A stretch of DNA of 64,000 nucleotides, taken from positions 326,069,186 through 326,133,185 of the forward strand of contig NC_058520.1 in assembly GCF_904849725.1 (NCBI RefSeq), read 5' to 3'. Position 1 is the first letter of the stretch. The number at the start of each line of letters is the position of its first letter. Source of the stretch: Hordeum vulgare subsp. vulgare. Taxonomy: Eukaryota; Streptophyta; Magnoliopsida; Poales; Poaceae. Made by a program: the position numbers and the translations under genes. A model generated the notes under the pieces. That model worked only from the letters and a program-made list of their open reading frames with translations. It was not told the origin of the DNA and made no database searches. Shown here piece by piece: positions 45,064 to 55,799 of the stretch.

Positions 45064-47160
45064 ATGGCATCTAGTGAGGGAAATTATCATCGTACAGGAC
45101 CTTACTTTGATGGCACTAATTTTGCTAGTTGGAAGCATAAAATGAAAATGCACATACTTGGTTTTAATCCTCATGTTTGGGCTGTTATTCGTGTTGGTGT
45201 GCAAGGTAACTTCTTTGGAGAAGGGCGTGAACCACAACGTGATGCGATAACTGATGAAGTGAAGATGTTGTAACTTAATGCTTAAGCCTGCGATATCATC
45301 TTCAACTGCCTTTGCCCCAAAGAATTCAACAAAATCAGTCATCTTGAGAATGCAAAAGAAATTTGGGATACTTTGGTTGATATGCACGAAGGTAATAATT
45401 CTGTCAGAGAATCTAAGTTGGATGTGCTGGAAAGACAGTTTGACAAGTTCAAGATGAAAGATGGTGAAGGAGTCGCTGAAATGTACTCTAGGCTACGTCT
45501 CATCACCAATGAGATTGTCGGCTTAGGAAGCGGAGAGATGACTGAGAAATTCATCATCGAGAATATACTTAGAGCTCTTGATGGCAAGTATGACACAGTG
45601 TGCACATTGATTCAAATGATGCCAAATTACAAACATCTCAAGCCAACTGAAGTCATTGGTAGGATTGTTGCTCATGAGATGTCACTCAAGGACAAAGATG
45701 AGTTGCACAACAAGTCAAGCGGTGCTTATCAAGCTCCATGTGATGTTCCCGCTACTTCAAAATACAATCTTGTCACTGATGAAGAGATAAGCCTCATGGT
45801 CAGAAAATTCACAAGAGTAGAGGCAAAGATAGAAGCTCAAGTTCAAGACATGATGAGAAGCGTTGGGCCAGTCGTGACCGAAATTGCTACAAGTGTGGGA
45901 AGCCCGGACACTACTCAAATTAGTTCTTGGCTCCCTACAAAATAAGAGAAGAGTCACCACGAAGACGAATCTCAAGAGAGGAGTCACCTCGTAGAGAGAG
46001 AAGTAGTAGAGAAGATCACTATGAACGAAGACACTCAAGATAGGCAAGGAATCAGAGAAGAAGGAAAAATACACCAAGAGCGGCTCAAGAAGAAGACATC
46101 AAGCTCATGTTGGTGAATGGGTCTGTGGCTCCGAGTCTGATCACCACTCTGAGAGAAGCTATCACTCCAACTCCGACTATAGTCAAGATGAAGGTGTTGC
46201 CGGGATTGCACTTGTTTCCACCAACTCCTACGACTTATTTGATTCACCAAATGAGGGAGTCCGGAACTGCTTCATGGCTAAATGCCCCAAGGTATCACAT
46301 CCTGAGTATCTTGATTTCAATAGTGATGAGGATGACTTGTTAGGAGACGATGACTTGCTTCTAGATAAAGCTAGTGAATGCACTAAAAATGAACTTGTTA
46401 TTTATTATGCTAGTCAAGAGAAATCGAATGATGATGATAAGAAATAAATTGAACGACTAACTCAAGAATTAAAAACTCTTAAGTTAGCTCATGAGACTAC
46501 TCTAGAAGATCATAGAGAGTTTGCAAGAACCCATGAGAAGCTACGCTTCGAGAAGCTCAACTTGGAGCAAAAGCATGAGTTCTTAAAAGAAACCAATGAT
46601 GATCTTCGAAACAAGAGTTCTCCTTATCTAGCCAAACAATTACTCCTGTCTAACTTTGTTCCACAAGTTAAACCTAGAAACACTAGTAACAAAGGCAAGA
46701 AGGTTTCTTCATCTAGTAACAACAATGCTCAAGCTAAATCGAATAATGTTGTTGCCGGTACCTCTATTGATTCCACTAACGTTTCTCTTAGCCAAGTTAC
46801 ACTTGAGCAAGAAAACGATCTATTGAAGGGGATTATAGAGAGAGGTGTCTTCAAGAGTCTTGCCGGAAGTAAGCAATTTGAGGAAATTGTGAGCAACCAA
46901 GGAGGACATCGGAAGAAACGAGGTGTTGGCTACTTCAACGTCAATGGAGATGTTTGGGAAGAAGGTCCATATCTCACTCCCAAGTTTTCTCCCCAAGAGG
47001 AGAAGTCCACTCCTTCCAAAGGAACAAGCTCACAAGATGGCCTTCTACGACAAGATCACAAAGACAAGGGAAAGATTCAGGATGACTTAACCTATTTGGA
47101 GAAGAACCCCAAGCCAAGGTCAAGTGGATTCCCAAGGATACTACTAGCTCTGCCTTAGCA
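45064..47160 (+). pseudogene. gag: M1 gag (copia type) with frameshifts
   Basis: The ATG at 45064 begins 'MASSEGNYHRTGPYFDGTNF', the usual copia capsid start, followed by 'ASWKHKMKMHILGF'. After two stops (45271, 45283) the same frame stays open to 45945 with 'LDVLERQFDKFKMKDGEGVA', 'MYSRLRLITNEIVGLG' and 'LRALDGKYDTVCTLI'. The zinc knuckle 'NCYKCGKPGHYSN' (about 45882-45920) is in another frame; a stop replaces the region of its fourth ligand Cys. The C-terminal part (46562-47158, 'LEQENDLLKGIIERGVFK') is a coiled coil in a third frame. At least two frameshifts are therefore needed. The protein would form the particle for M1 RNA. Confidence 0.8.
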
Positions 47161-48849
47161 AGTGCTACCACAACTCCAAGGATTCCCATCAATTTGGTGT
47201 GGATTCCCAAGAGGAAGAACTAGAAGTTCTTGAGGGGTGACTGTGCTAATGAAATTCACTCTTATTCATATTCGCAAGAACTATATGCAGTCAACCTCAA
47301 CCATATGCATTAGTTCAATGAGTCACAAATTCCCTCAAAGTTAAGCAAGGAACAAGGTGAATAATGCATCTATGGACATTATCCCATGTGTGCTTCACTC
47401 CATGTCCATAGATATTCTTACATATGTTCCTTTGGCTTTGGGACTAACCCATGTAGGTGAGAAAGGTATGAAAACAACAAGGATTGCTCCGAACTCAAGA
47501 TGATATTCATCAACATTGAGCATCCACCACTACTTCACCTACTTGAGGTCTTCTACGACAAAACCCAAGGTTAGTTGATTCATCTTAGTGGGTCATATCA
47601 AGGGGGAGCTTTACTCTAAGACTTGAGTATAAGCATCTCCTAAGGATATGAACACATTAATGCTTATGTAAGAGTGGTAACCCCACTTGTGCTTAACGAT
47701 GAGTACGACCTATGATCAATTATTCTTACTTGGATCCTATGTCAATATACTCATATATAGATGAATTTGTCATCTCTCAAGTGCTTGATAGCTGCTAGGA
47801 TGTGTGTGCATGTTCACCATGTTTTATTCATCATAGTTATTGAGTGACCATGTTGGTATGCATGTGTTTGATCATTCGAGGACATCCAATTGTTGTTATT
47901 TGGCTTTTGATTTATCTTTTGCTAATTGGATGCAAAAGAATGCCTAGGACCCCTCTCCAGCTATCTATGCTATCTCATCTCAAGTTCTAGTCATGCTTCA
48001 TCACAAAACATGAACAAGCACTTGTCGATCCCTCTGTGTGGAGGTGCACTCGGAGTTCTGTATCGTCAAAGGATGCCTTCCAAAACCTCCTTGAAAAACA
48101 CGGCGTGACCAACTCCACAAACTCGGAGCCACTGATTTTTCAAAGTTGATCAGGTTTTCAATCTCGGTACCATCAAAATCGCCAACTCGGTTACACTGAG
48201 TTTCCCTGTCTGCTAACAGTTAAGGAACTCGGTGACACAAACAGTGCATGGGTATATATACTTGCAGACCGAATCTTTGTCATCACTTCGTCAAAATGTT
48301 TCATTCGCCAAAACCGTCTCTGCCCTCGATATCTGAGGTCATCGCCCTTGACTCCCCGAGCGCCGCCTCCTTTGAGATTCGCAGTCGTCGATGCAATGTG
48401 CCCCATCATCATCGTCATAGCCGAACTGCCACCGATCTAGGGTGCAGTTCGATCTCCCTTGCATTCCCTTCTGATTATTACACATTGGGACATGTTTTTG
48501 TTTGAGACACCATGTGCAAATACTTCCTTCCACCAGATAAATCTCGTAGAGTAGAAGAAGTACAAATTCTGGATCTGATCTACCGTAGCATGCAACTCGG
48601 TGAGACCGAGTTTGCAAAATCGGTTCCACCGATTCTTGTTTTAGGGTTCCTCAGAGGAAACTCGGTGAGGCCGAACAACTGGTTTCGGTGCCACCGAAAA
48701 TGACTGCCAAGTCTGTGTTAAGCGAGTAAGCCTTCTCGGTGACACCAAAAATGCCAACTCGGTGCCACCGATTTACATCGTGCAGAAGATCATATTCTAA
48801 GTTTGAAAACTTCAAATTTTCAAAAACATCTGAATTTTGTGATGCTCAT
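47161..48849 (+). other. M1 non-coding section in place of pol
   Basis: The gag reading ends with 'WIPKRKN' near 47220 and nothing resembling protease, integrase or RT follows. From about 48050 the sequence is rich in the LTR-type palindromic motif ACTCGGTGnnACCGA (48163, 48226, 48592, 48656, 48733) and includes a TATA-like gggtatatatac at 48249-48260. This part looks like a U3-like promoter module inside the element. Confidence 0.6.
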
Positions 48850-50390
48850 TGATACGCCTCCAACGTATCTATAATTTTTATGGTTTCATGCTATTATCTT
48901 GTCAAACTTTGGATGTTTTGCATGCCTTTTATATATTTTTTGGGACTAACTTATTAACTCAGTGCCAAGTGCCAGTTCCTGTTTTTCCATGTTTTTGACC
49001 CCCTTGAGAGGAGATTTTGAAACGGAGTCCAAACTGAATAAAATCCCCGAAAAGATTTTTTCCGTAACGGAAGAAGATCAGGAGACTTGAGAGCCAAGGT
49101 AGGGGAGCCCCCCGGGCCCCACAAGCCCCCACCCCGCGGCCAGGGGGGAGGCCGTGGCCCACAGGCTTGTGGGCCCCCTAGACGTCCTTTTCCCTAGGGT
49201 TGTGCCTATATATTCCCTAAAAATCCCAAAAAAATCAAGAGATCATCGAAAGTACTTTTCCGCCGCCGCAAGCTTCTGTCTCCACAAGATCCCATCTGGG
49301 GCACGTTCTGGTGCCCTGTCGGAGGGGGGATTCGGATACGAAGGGCTTCTTCATCAACACCATGACCTCTCCGATGATGCGTGAGTAGTTCACCATAGAC
49401 CTACGGATCCATAGCTAGTAACTAGATGGCTTCTTCTCTCTCTTGGATCTTCAATACAAAGTTCTCCATGATCTTCATGGAGATCTATCTGATGTAATAT
49501 TATTTTGTTGTGTGTTTGTCGAGATCCAATGAATTGTAGATTTATAATCAGATTATCTATGATTCTTATTTGAGTTTCTTCTGATCTCTCTTGTGCATGA
49601 TTTCATATCCTTGTAATTTTCTTCGGGTTGTGGGTTTTGTTTGGCCAACTAGATCTATGATTCTTGGTTTTGGGTTCATACCATGCGGTGACCTCACCCA
49701 GTGACAGAAGGGGTAGCGAGGCACGCATCATGTTGTTGCCATCAAGGGTAAAAAGATGGGGTTTTCATCATTGGTTTGAGATTATCCCTCTACATCATGT
49801 CATCTTGCTTAAGGCGTTACTCTATTCGTCATGAACTCAATACACTAGATGCATGTTGGATAGCGGTCGATGTGTGGAGTAATAGTAGTAGATGCAGAAA
49901 GTATCGGTCTACTTGTCTCGGACGTGATGCATATATGTATGAACATTGCCTTAGATATCGTCATGACTTTGCGCGGTTCAATCAATTGCTCGACAGTAAT
50001 TTGTTCACCCACTGTGATATTTGCTATTTTGAGAGAAGCCTCTAGTGAACACTATGGCCCCCAGGGTCTACTCCACACCATATTTTCAGCCTCACACTTT
50101 TTTACTTCGTTGCACTTTCCGCCTTCAGATCTCACTTTGCAAACAATCTTGACGGGATTAACAACCCCTTTGAAGCGTTGGGTGCAAGCTTGTTTGTGTT
50201 TACGCAGGTACTCTAGACTTGACGAGACCCTCCTACTGGATCGATACCTAGGTTCTCAAACTGAGGGAAATACTTACTGCTCCTGTGCTGCATCACCCTT
50301 TCCTCTTCAAGGGAAAAACCGACGCAAAACAAGAGAAGTAGCAAGAAGAATTCCTGGCGTTGCTAGGGAAGGACTTTTGTTGCCGTAGCA
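48850..50390 (+). mobile_element. N: solo LTR of the E1/X/Z gypsy family
   Basis: It is flanked by perfect CTCAT copies (48845-48849 and 50391-50395), starts TGATACGCCTCCAACG and ends GTTGCCGTAGCA (1541 bp). It is the only member of the family in plus orientation here. The TATA-like site cctatatattccc is at 49204-49217. Near the 3' end it contains tggcgttgctagggaagg (50355-50372), a mutated PBS inside the LTR proper, because the TSD follows 18 bases later. ORFs inside, including one of 172 codons, are chance. Confidence 0.9.
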
Positions 50391-50460
50391 CTCATCCATT
50401 CCGTCTTTCCTATATCCACTTCACAAGTTCTATTGTTTGCTGTTGAGCGTGTCTGTCAGC

Positions 50461-52599
50461 ATGTCAGGTTTAGGTGATAGTAAGAATGACTTCAGAGAGC
50501 AGAGTGTCGAGCTGGACTTGGACACTAGTCCAGAGAAGACTACTTCAGATCCTAGTTCTCCATGTTCCCATGGCTTGCCCAAGGCAGCCACCACACAAAC
50601 GAGGAAGATAGTTTCTGATGAGGAGGACTCGGACTTTTTGCGAGAAGAAACTTCAGCCCCTCCTAAGGCTCCTCCAAGGAAAGTTGTCAGGAAGATATCT
50701 GCCAGTGTTGCTTATCTGAGAGCACCTAATTATGCCAAGAAGGGCAAACCTATTTCCAAGGATGCACCTGCAAAGAAGGCTGCTGTAAAGAGGCCCAGGA
50801 AGAGAACTATCCATCTTGTTGGTAGAAAGACTTCTATGTTTGAAGACCCGGAAGAAGCAGAGGAAGAAGCTCCCTAGGAGATCCCAGTTCCTCCCAAGAA
50901 GAAGCTGATGGGTGATGCAACGAAATATGCTCCAAAGCCTGCTGCAAAAGCAAACAAGGTTGTAGCTTCCAAGAAGACCACTAGAGATATACCTGCAACT
51001 GGTAAGAGCAAAGGACCTGCATCCAGTGCCCATGTTGTAGAAGAGGAAGAAGATGGGAATTCTCCAGTTCTCAGGAAACTCAGACCATACCTTCCACTGC
51101 ATAATGTTGCACATCATGTAGCAGAAGACATGAAGAAGAGGAAGGATGCTGGATTAAGAAAGTGGAGAGTTGCTGATCCATATGCCATGAGAAGACGAAC
51201 TGCTATTTATCCAAGGTTTCACACCAAGGAACAACAAGATTTTTATGAGACTGTTTTGTATGACAAGAGTCCTATTGTCAGTAATATGAGGTATATCGAC
51301 TGGGCATACATCATGGAGAATGAGAATTTATTTCCATATGTTCAAGAGAACTTTAGGCTAGTTGACATAGAAGACTTTGTTAGGACGGAGATGACCCCAT
51401 GGAATGGCGAGATGATCATGCAATTATATGCAACAGTTCATTTCTATGATGACTCTTTAGTTTGGATGACCGATGGACACAGGTACGAGGCTACAATTGC
51501 TGAATGGGCTGCTATCATTGGTGTTACCAAGCAGGAAGAAGAAGATGTAGATGTGTATGCAGATGCTAAGAAGAATAACAACTACATGGCCGACATGTAC
51601 AAGACCATTCCACATCAGTACTTGGAGAGTCACAAGTTTGGTTTGGTATATTTTCTACAAGATGGTATTCCTACAACTAACACTATACTGCGATACACTC
51701 TCATGCCTAAGTCAGGAGATGAGAAGATGATCAGAGGATATTCGATCAACCTGCTGCACCTACTTGATACCCATACCAGATTTAGAGTGATGGACTTGAC
51801 AGTTGAGACTATCCGAAGGACTGCTATGGATCAGAAGAGATCCTGTGGATATGCACCCTATATTCAAATGCTGATCAATGCCAAGCTAGGAAAGCATGCA
51901 TATCAACTTGATCGTCCCCATCTACCTCTTCAGCCTGAATTTGAAGACAATGAGGTTGTGATGGATGACAATGATCCCAACTCAGCTATAGCCAGAATGG
52001 CAACAGAGGGAGCATAGGCTGAAGCTACTAGAAATAGGCCACCTCCAGTTCCATAGCTCAGAACTCAAGCTGAGCAAATGGCATTTCTAGTGAGCACTGT
52101 CCAAATCATGGAGAGGAACATTCAGGAGATTATGCTAAATCAGAAGAGCCTTGAGAGAGTTGTGGAGACAAAATTCCACAACATAAATTTGAAGGTAACT
52201 GAGTTGAAAACCATTGTCAGACCGCTTCAACATGAAGTTGACTCTATGGAGATTCCACGCTCAGAGGATGAAGATGAAGATGAAGATGATGATGATGACG
52301 AGGATGAGTCTCCTCCTCCCACTACCACTAGGTTCAGAAGCCAGCCTCAGTCAGCTGTTGCTCCTGCTCCGGAGACAAGACAAACATCTTCAGCACAACC
52401 TTCATCACCTTCATCACCAGCTCCAGCTCAAGATCCTTCAGTATCAAATCCTCCAACTCCAGGAACGTTAACAGAAGCCTTCGTCAATGCTGTTTTATCG
52501 ACTCCATCATCAACTTTTGAACTTTTTGGTAACTTGTTGCCAAAGAGGGAGAAATGTATAGATCATAGACTTCGTGACAGAGAGAGAGAGAGCTTTTGA
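50461..52599 (+). pseudogene. M1 extra 3' ORF (about 712 codons, three in-frame TAG stops)
   Basis: One frame runs from ATG 50461 to the stop at 52597 without a frameshift, broken only by TAG codons at 50875, 52015 and 52054. Each lies where a glutamine would fit. Order: a Lys/Pro/Ser-rich N-terminal region of about 200 residues ('KKGKPISKDAPAKKAAVKRP', nucleic-acid-binding character); a conserved core of about 300 residues ('GLRKWRVADPYAMRRRTAI', 'RFHTKEQQDFYETVLYDKSP', 'RSCGYAPYIQMLINAKLGK'); a predicted coiled coil ('QIMERNIQEIMLNQKSLERV'); an Asp/Glu run from GAT/GAA repeats (about 52265-52310); and a Pro/Ser-rich tail. No signal peptide or membrane helix is evident. In SIRE/Maximus elements this slot is termed envelope-like; function unknown. 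Confidence 0.75.
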
Positions 52600-52985
52600 C
52601 TTTATTTGCTCTCGTTTGGTTTTAATAACTTTTGTTTTTGGATGACTTTATCCTGTCTGTGTGATTGATCATACTCTTTATCATGTGTGATGCTACTATA
52701 TCATCTTTTATCTATCCTTGTGATGATCACTCACTTATCTTGTTGGTGTCATGTGCATTACTTTTACTCTTATGCACCACCAAGATGTATGTGACATGGA
52801 AGAGTAACCCATGATCCTAATTGATTGTGCATTTGCATTCAAACGCAAATTTTAAACAATGCACAAATTTAGGGGGAGCTCTTGCTTTTCACATACTTCT
52901 CAAAGTGTCGATGCTAATCATTGATTATATCTTTTGTCGATGCTTTGATCTGTATGTTGTCAGCAATTACCAAAAATGGGGAGAT
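52600..52985 (+). other. M1 3' untranslated region and polypurine tract
   Basis: Non-coding. The tract aaaaatggggagat (52972-52985) abuts the 3' LTR and is the expected plus-strand primer. A purine-rich 'ttagggggagct' near 52869-52880 is a second candidate that M0 also keeps. A GA microsatellite lies at 52580-52593, at the end of the ORF. Confidence 0.65.
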
Positions 52986-54499
52986 TGAAAGCACAATTGC
53001 TCCCTAGGGTAGTTTTGATAATTGATCACAACATATGCATCATTGGACTAATGTGTTTTCCAAGTGTATTTCAGAAAAGTTCAAAAGATTCTATGGCTTA
53101 AGGTTTATGTGGAGATACCCCTGGATGCAAGAAAGGAATAATATTGGCTCAAGCTTCAAGTTCGAAAACTCTTCATTTTATATTTCTAAGAAATCACTTT
53201 TGAGTCCATAGGAAAGCCAATACTATAAAAGGGGGTGAGGTAGTAAAATTATCTGATTGCTCAGATGCTCAAAGTTAGCCACCAAAACACTCAGTCATTT
53301 TCCCACATATCCACTATATCAAGTTCCACATATAAAAAATTGTTGTAACCAACATTGCCACTTTGGACCCACCAAGTTTGAACCTCAGACACAACCCTAG
53401 CCATTCCCACCAAATCGGTGCACCCAAAACTGCATCCGTTCTACCGAGTTCAGTGTGACCAACATTCTGTTGCCAAGATACACAAAATTGGAATTTCTAA
53501 GTTTGACTATCGGTGTCACCGAGTTTGGTCATGTCACCATTAGTCACCTTTTTGGTGCCACCAAGTTCTATATATCGGTCTCACAGGGATTCAAAGTTCA
53601 CACCTTTAGTACTAGTTGGTACCACCGAGGTGTACACTTAGGTGTCACCGAGTTTGCACTTTTGTGTGTAACGGTTGGATTTTGGGTGCTGCCTATATAT
53701 ACCGCTTCACTCCCCTCTCATTCGTGGGAGAAGCACTCAGAACATACACTTCATTTCCAGATCCATTTTCTGAGAGAGAACCACCTACTCATGTGTTGAG
53801 ACCAAGATATTCCAATCCAATCATTTGAAACTTGATCTCTAGCCTCCCCAAACTTCTTTCCACCAAATCAACCTCTCCTACCCATGCATATTTTGTGAGA
53901 GTGTGATTTGTGTTGAGGAGACTATCTTTAGAATCACGAGAGGAAGGAGTTCATTGATCTACCACATCTATTACCTTTTGTAGGATGGTACCTCCTAGAT
54001 TGGTTAGGTGTCGCTTGGGAGCCTCCTACTGTGTGTTGTGGAGTTGAACCAAGAACTTTGTAAGGAAAAGGAGATCACCTACTTCGTGAAGATCTATAGG
54101 GAGTGAGGCTAGTCATGTGTGGACGTAAGCCGTGGTGGAATAGACAAGGCCACTTCTTTGTGGACCCCTTGTGGGTGGAGCCCTGTGTGGACTCTCACAG
54201 TTGTTAACCTATGTGGGTTGAATTCTCCACTAACATGGACATACGATAGCGCCACTTATCGGAACCATGCCAAAAATCGTCGTGTCAACCTCATGCGTTT
54301 GATCTCCCTACCTTACTCCTCTACTTTACACTTGCATGTTTTACTTTTCGATGCTATACTATTAGAACTGCATGTGTAGGGTGTACTTGACCTATTATTA
54401 CTGTCGTAACTGCCTCTCAAGTAAAATTGGGAAAAGGCAAAAAAATAATATCTTATAAGTAGTCTAATCACCGCCTCTAGACATACTTTCGATCCTACA
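52986..54499 (+). repeat. M1 3' LTR
   Basis: It starts TGAAAGCACAATTGC and ends cgatcctaca (1514 bp), matching the 5' LTR with visible substitutions and small indels. The TSD ACCAA follows directly, then the second half of the M0 LTR. Confidence 0.88.
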
Positions 54500-54504
54500 A
54501 CCAA

Positions 54505-54951
54505 GAAGTTTGTAAGGGCAACGAGATCGCTTACTTCGTGAAGATACACCCTGAGTGAGTCTAGTCCTTCGTGGATGTAAGCCATGGTGGAATAAAAAAA
54601 GGTTGCTTCTCTGTGGACCTTTCATGGGTGGAGCCGTGCATGGACTCTCACGACTGTTACCCTCTATGGGTTGATGTCTCCATCAATGTGGACGTATGAT
54701 AGAACCACCTATCAGAACCACGCCAAACATCTACGTGTCATCTTTGCGTTTGATTTTCCTATCCCTACCCTCTACTTACATGTGCATGTCTTTACTTCCC
54801 TCTTCTATACTCTTAGACTTGCATGTGTAGTGTGTGCTTGACTTACTATAATTGCTAAAACTTGCCCACAACTAAAACTAGGAAAAGCCTAAGTTTTTAT
54901 TTGGTCAAGTAGTCCAATCACTCCATCTCTAGACATACTTCGGATCCTATA
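54505..54951 (+). repeat. M0 3' LTR, part 2
   Basis: It resumes 'gaagtttgtaagggcaacgag' and runs parallel to the M1 LTR end, finishing cggatcctata. Confidence 0.8.
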
Positions 54952-55590
54952 AAGGCACGCATTGTAATGTTGCTACTAAGAAAAAAAACAATGGGATTTT
55001 TACATATTGATTGATCTTACCTTGTCTACATTATTTCATCTTTCTTAAAGCATTACACTATCTGTCCTGAACTTAATACTTGGAGATGGATGTCGGATAG
55101 CGATCTTCGGTGCAGTAATAGTAGTAGGCGTAGTAAGTATTATGGTCTACTTTTCATGGATGTAATGCCTATATACGAATTATGCCATGAAAGATCATAA
55201 TCATAACTATGTGTTATTTTGTCGATTGCCCGACAATAATTTGTTTACCCACCGTTGCTATGCTAGAGGCCTATAGTTAATGCTATGCCCCCAGGTCCAT
55301 AATCCATTAGTAAAAATCTATATTTACTTGTTGTTTTATTTATATTTTATTTGATTGTATTTATATATCTAACACACTATCAGATTCAATTCTTAAAATT
55401 GGCGAGAACAAGGGGATTGACAACCCTATTTCCTTCGTTGGGTGCAAGCATTTACTTGTGTGTGTGCATGTATTGTTAACATTTGTTGTGTGTCATCTCC
55501 TTATGGTTCGATAAACCTTGGTTCTTAACCGAGGGAAAAATTATCTTCTACTATACTACCCCACCCTTCTTCTATGGACAATCCCAACAC
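54952..55590 (+). repeat. W 5' LTR, decayed 3' part
   Basis: It matches the last third of the N/Z-type LTR in plus orientation: 'cgacaataatttgtttacccaccg' (55230), 'gggattgacaaccctat' (55414), 'ggttcttaaccgagggaaaa' (55530). Many indels. The start is lost at the M0 border. Confidence 0.6.
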
Positions 55591-55615
55591 CAATCATGAG
55601 TAGGAGAAGGATTTA

Positions 55616-55633
55616 TGGCATTATTGCCGGGGA
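55616..55633 (+). other. W primer binding site (degenerate tRNA-Asp type)
   Basis: tggcattattgccgggga differs at a few positions from TGGCGCCGTTGCCGGGGA and lies between the LTR remnant and gag. Confidence 0.7.
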
Positions 55634-55799
55634 GTCTTCACCAAACAACCTAGGTGCCTTCTTACACTTTTATCAATTTGCGTCATTTAGTTCGTTTTCC
55701 TTTTGCTATTATTTGCCTTCTTTATCAAAAACTGAAAAAATAACAAAAATATTTGTGTTACTGTCTTTGCTTCAATGGTTATCGTGTCTACCGCTAAAA

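Larger units (their letters stand above)
43513..54499 (+). mobile_element. Element M1: SIRE/Maximus-like copia element with gag and 3' ORF but no pol
   Basis: It has complete LTRs, a tRNA-Met PBS, gag, a non-coding section, an extra 3' ORF, a polypurine tract and a perfect ACCAA target-site duplication (43508-43512 and 54500-54504). Protease, integrase, RT and RNase H, which normally lie between gag and the 3' ORF, are absent. The gap holds non-coding DNA and solo LTR N. M1 is therefore non-autonomous, or has lost pol. It sits in the LTR of its relative M0. Confidence 0.88.
40596..54951 (+). mobile_element. Element M0: SIRE/Maximus-like copia element, 3' end only, split by M1
   Basis: What is visible is an extra 3' ORF, a 3' untranslated region and a 3' LTR whose second half resumes after M1. 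The 3' ORF and LTR are close relatives of those in M1. The gag and pol part is missing on the left, either deleted or lying beyond element B, which would then be inserted in M0. The LTR's last bases (cggatcctata) correspond to M1's cgatcctaca. Confidence 0.75.

Noticed and set aside
49870..50388. 172-aa plus-strand ORF and shorter relatives in other LTR copies
   Set aside because: It lies entirely inside solo LTR N. Partly open equivalents in sister LTRs are shared only because the LTRs are homologous; no known domain and the frame is broken in other copies.
50461..52599. Endogenous virus envelope gene
   Set aside because: The slot is called envelope-like in SIRE elements, but no signal peptide, cleavage site or membrane anchor is visible, so I describe it as an unknown 3' ORF.
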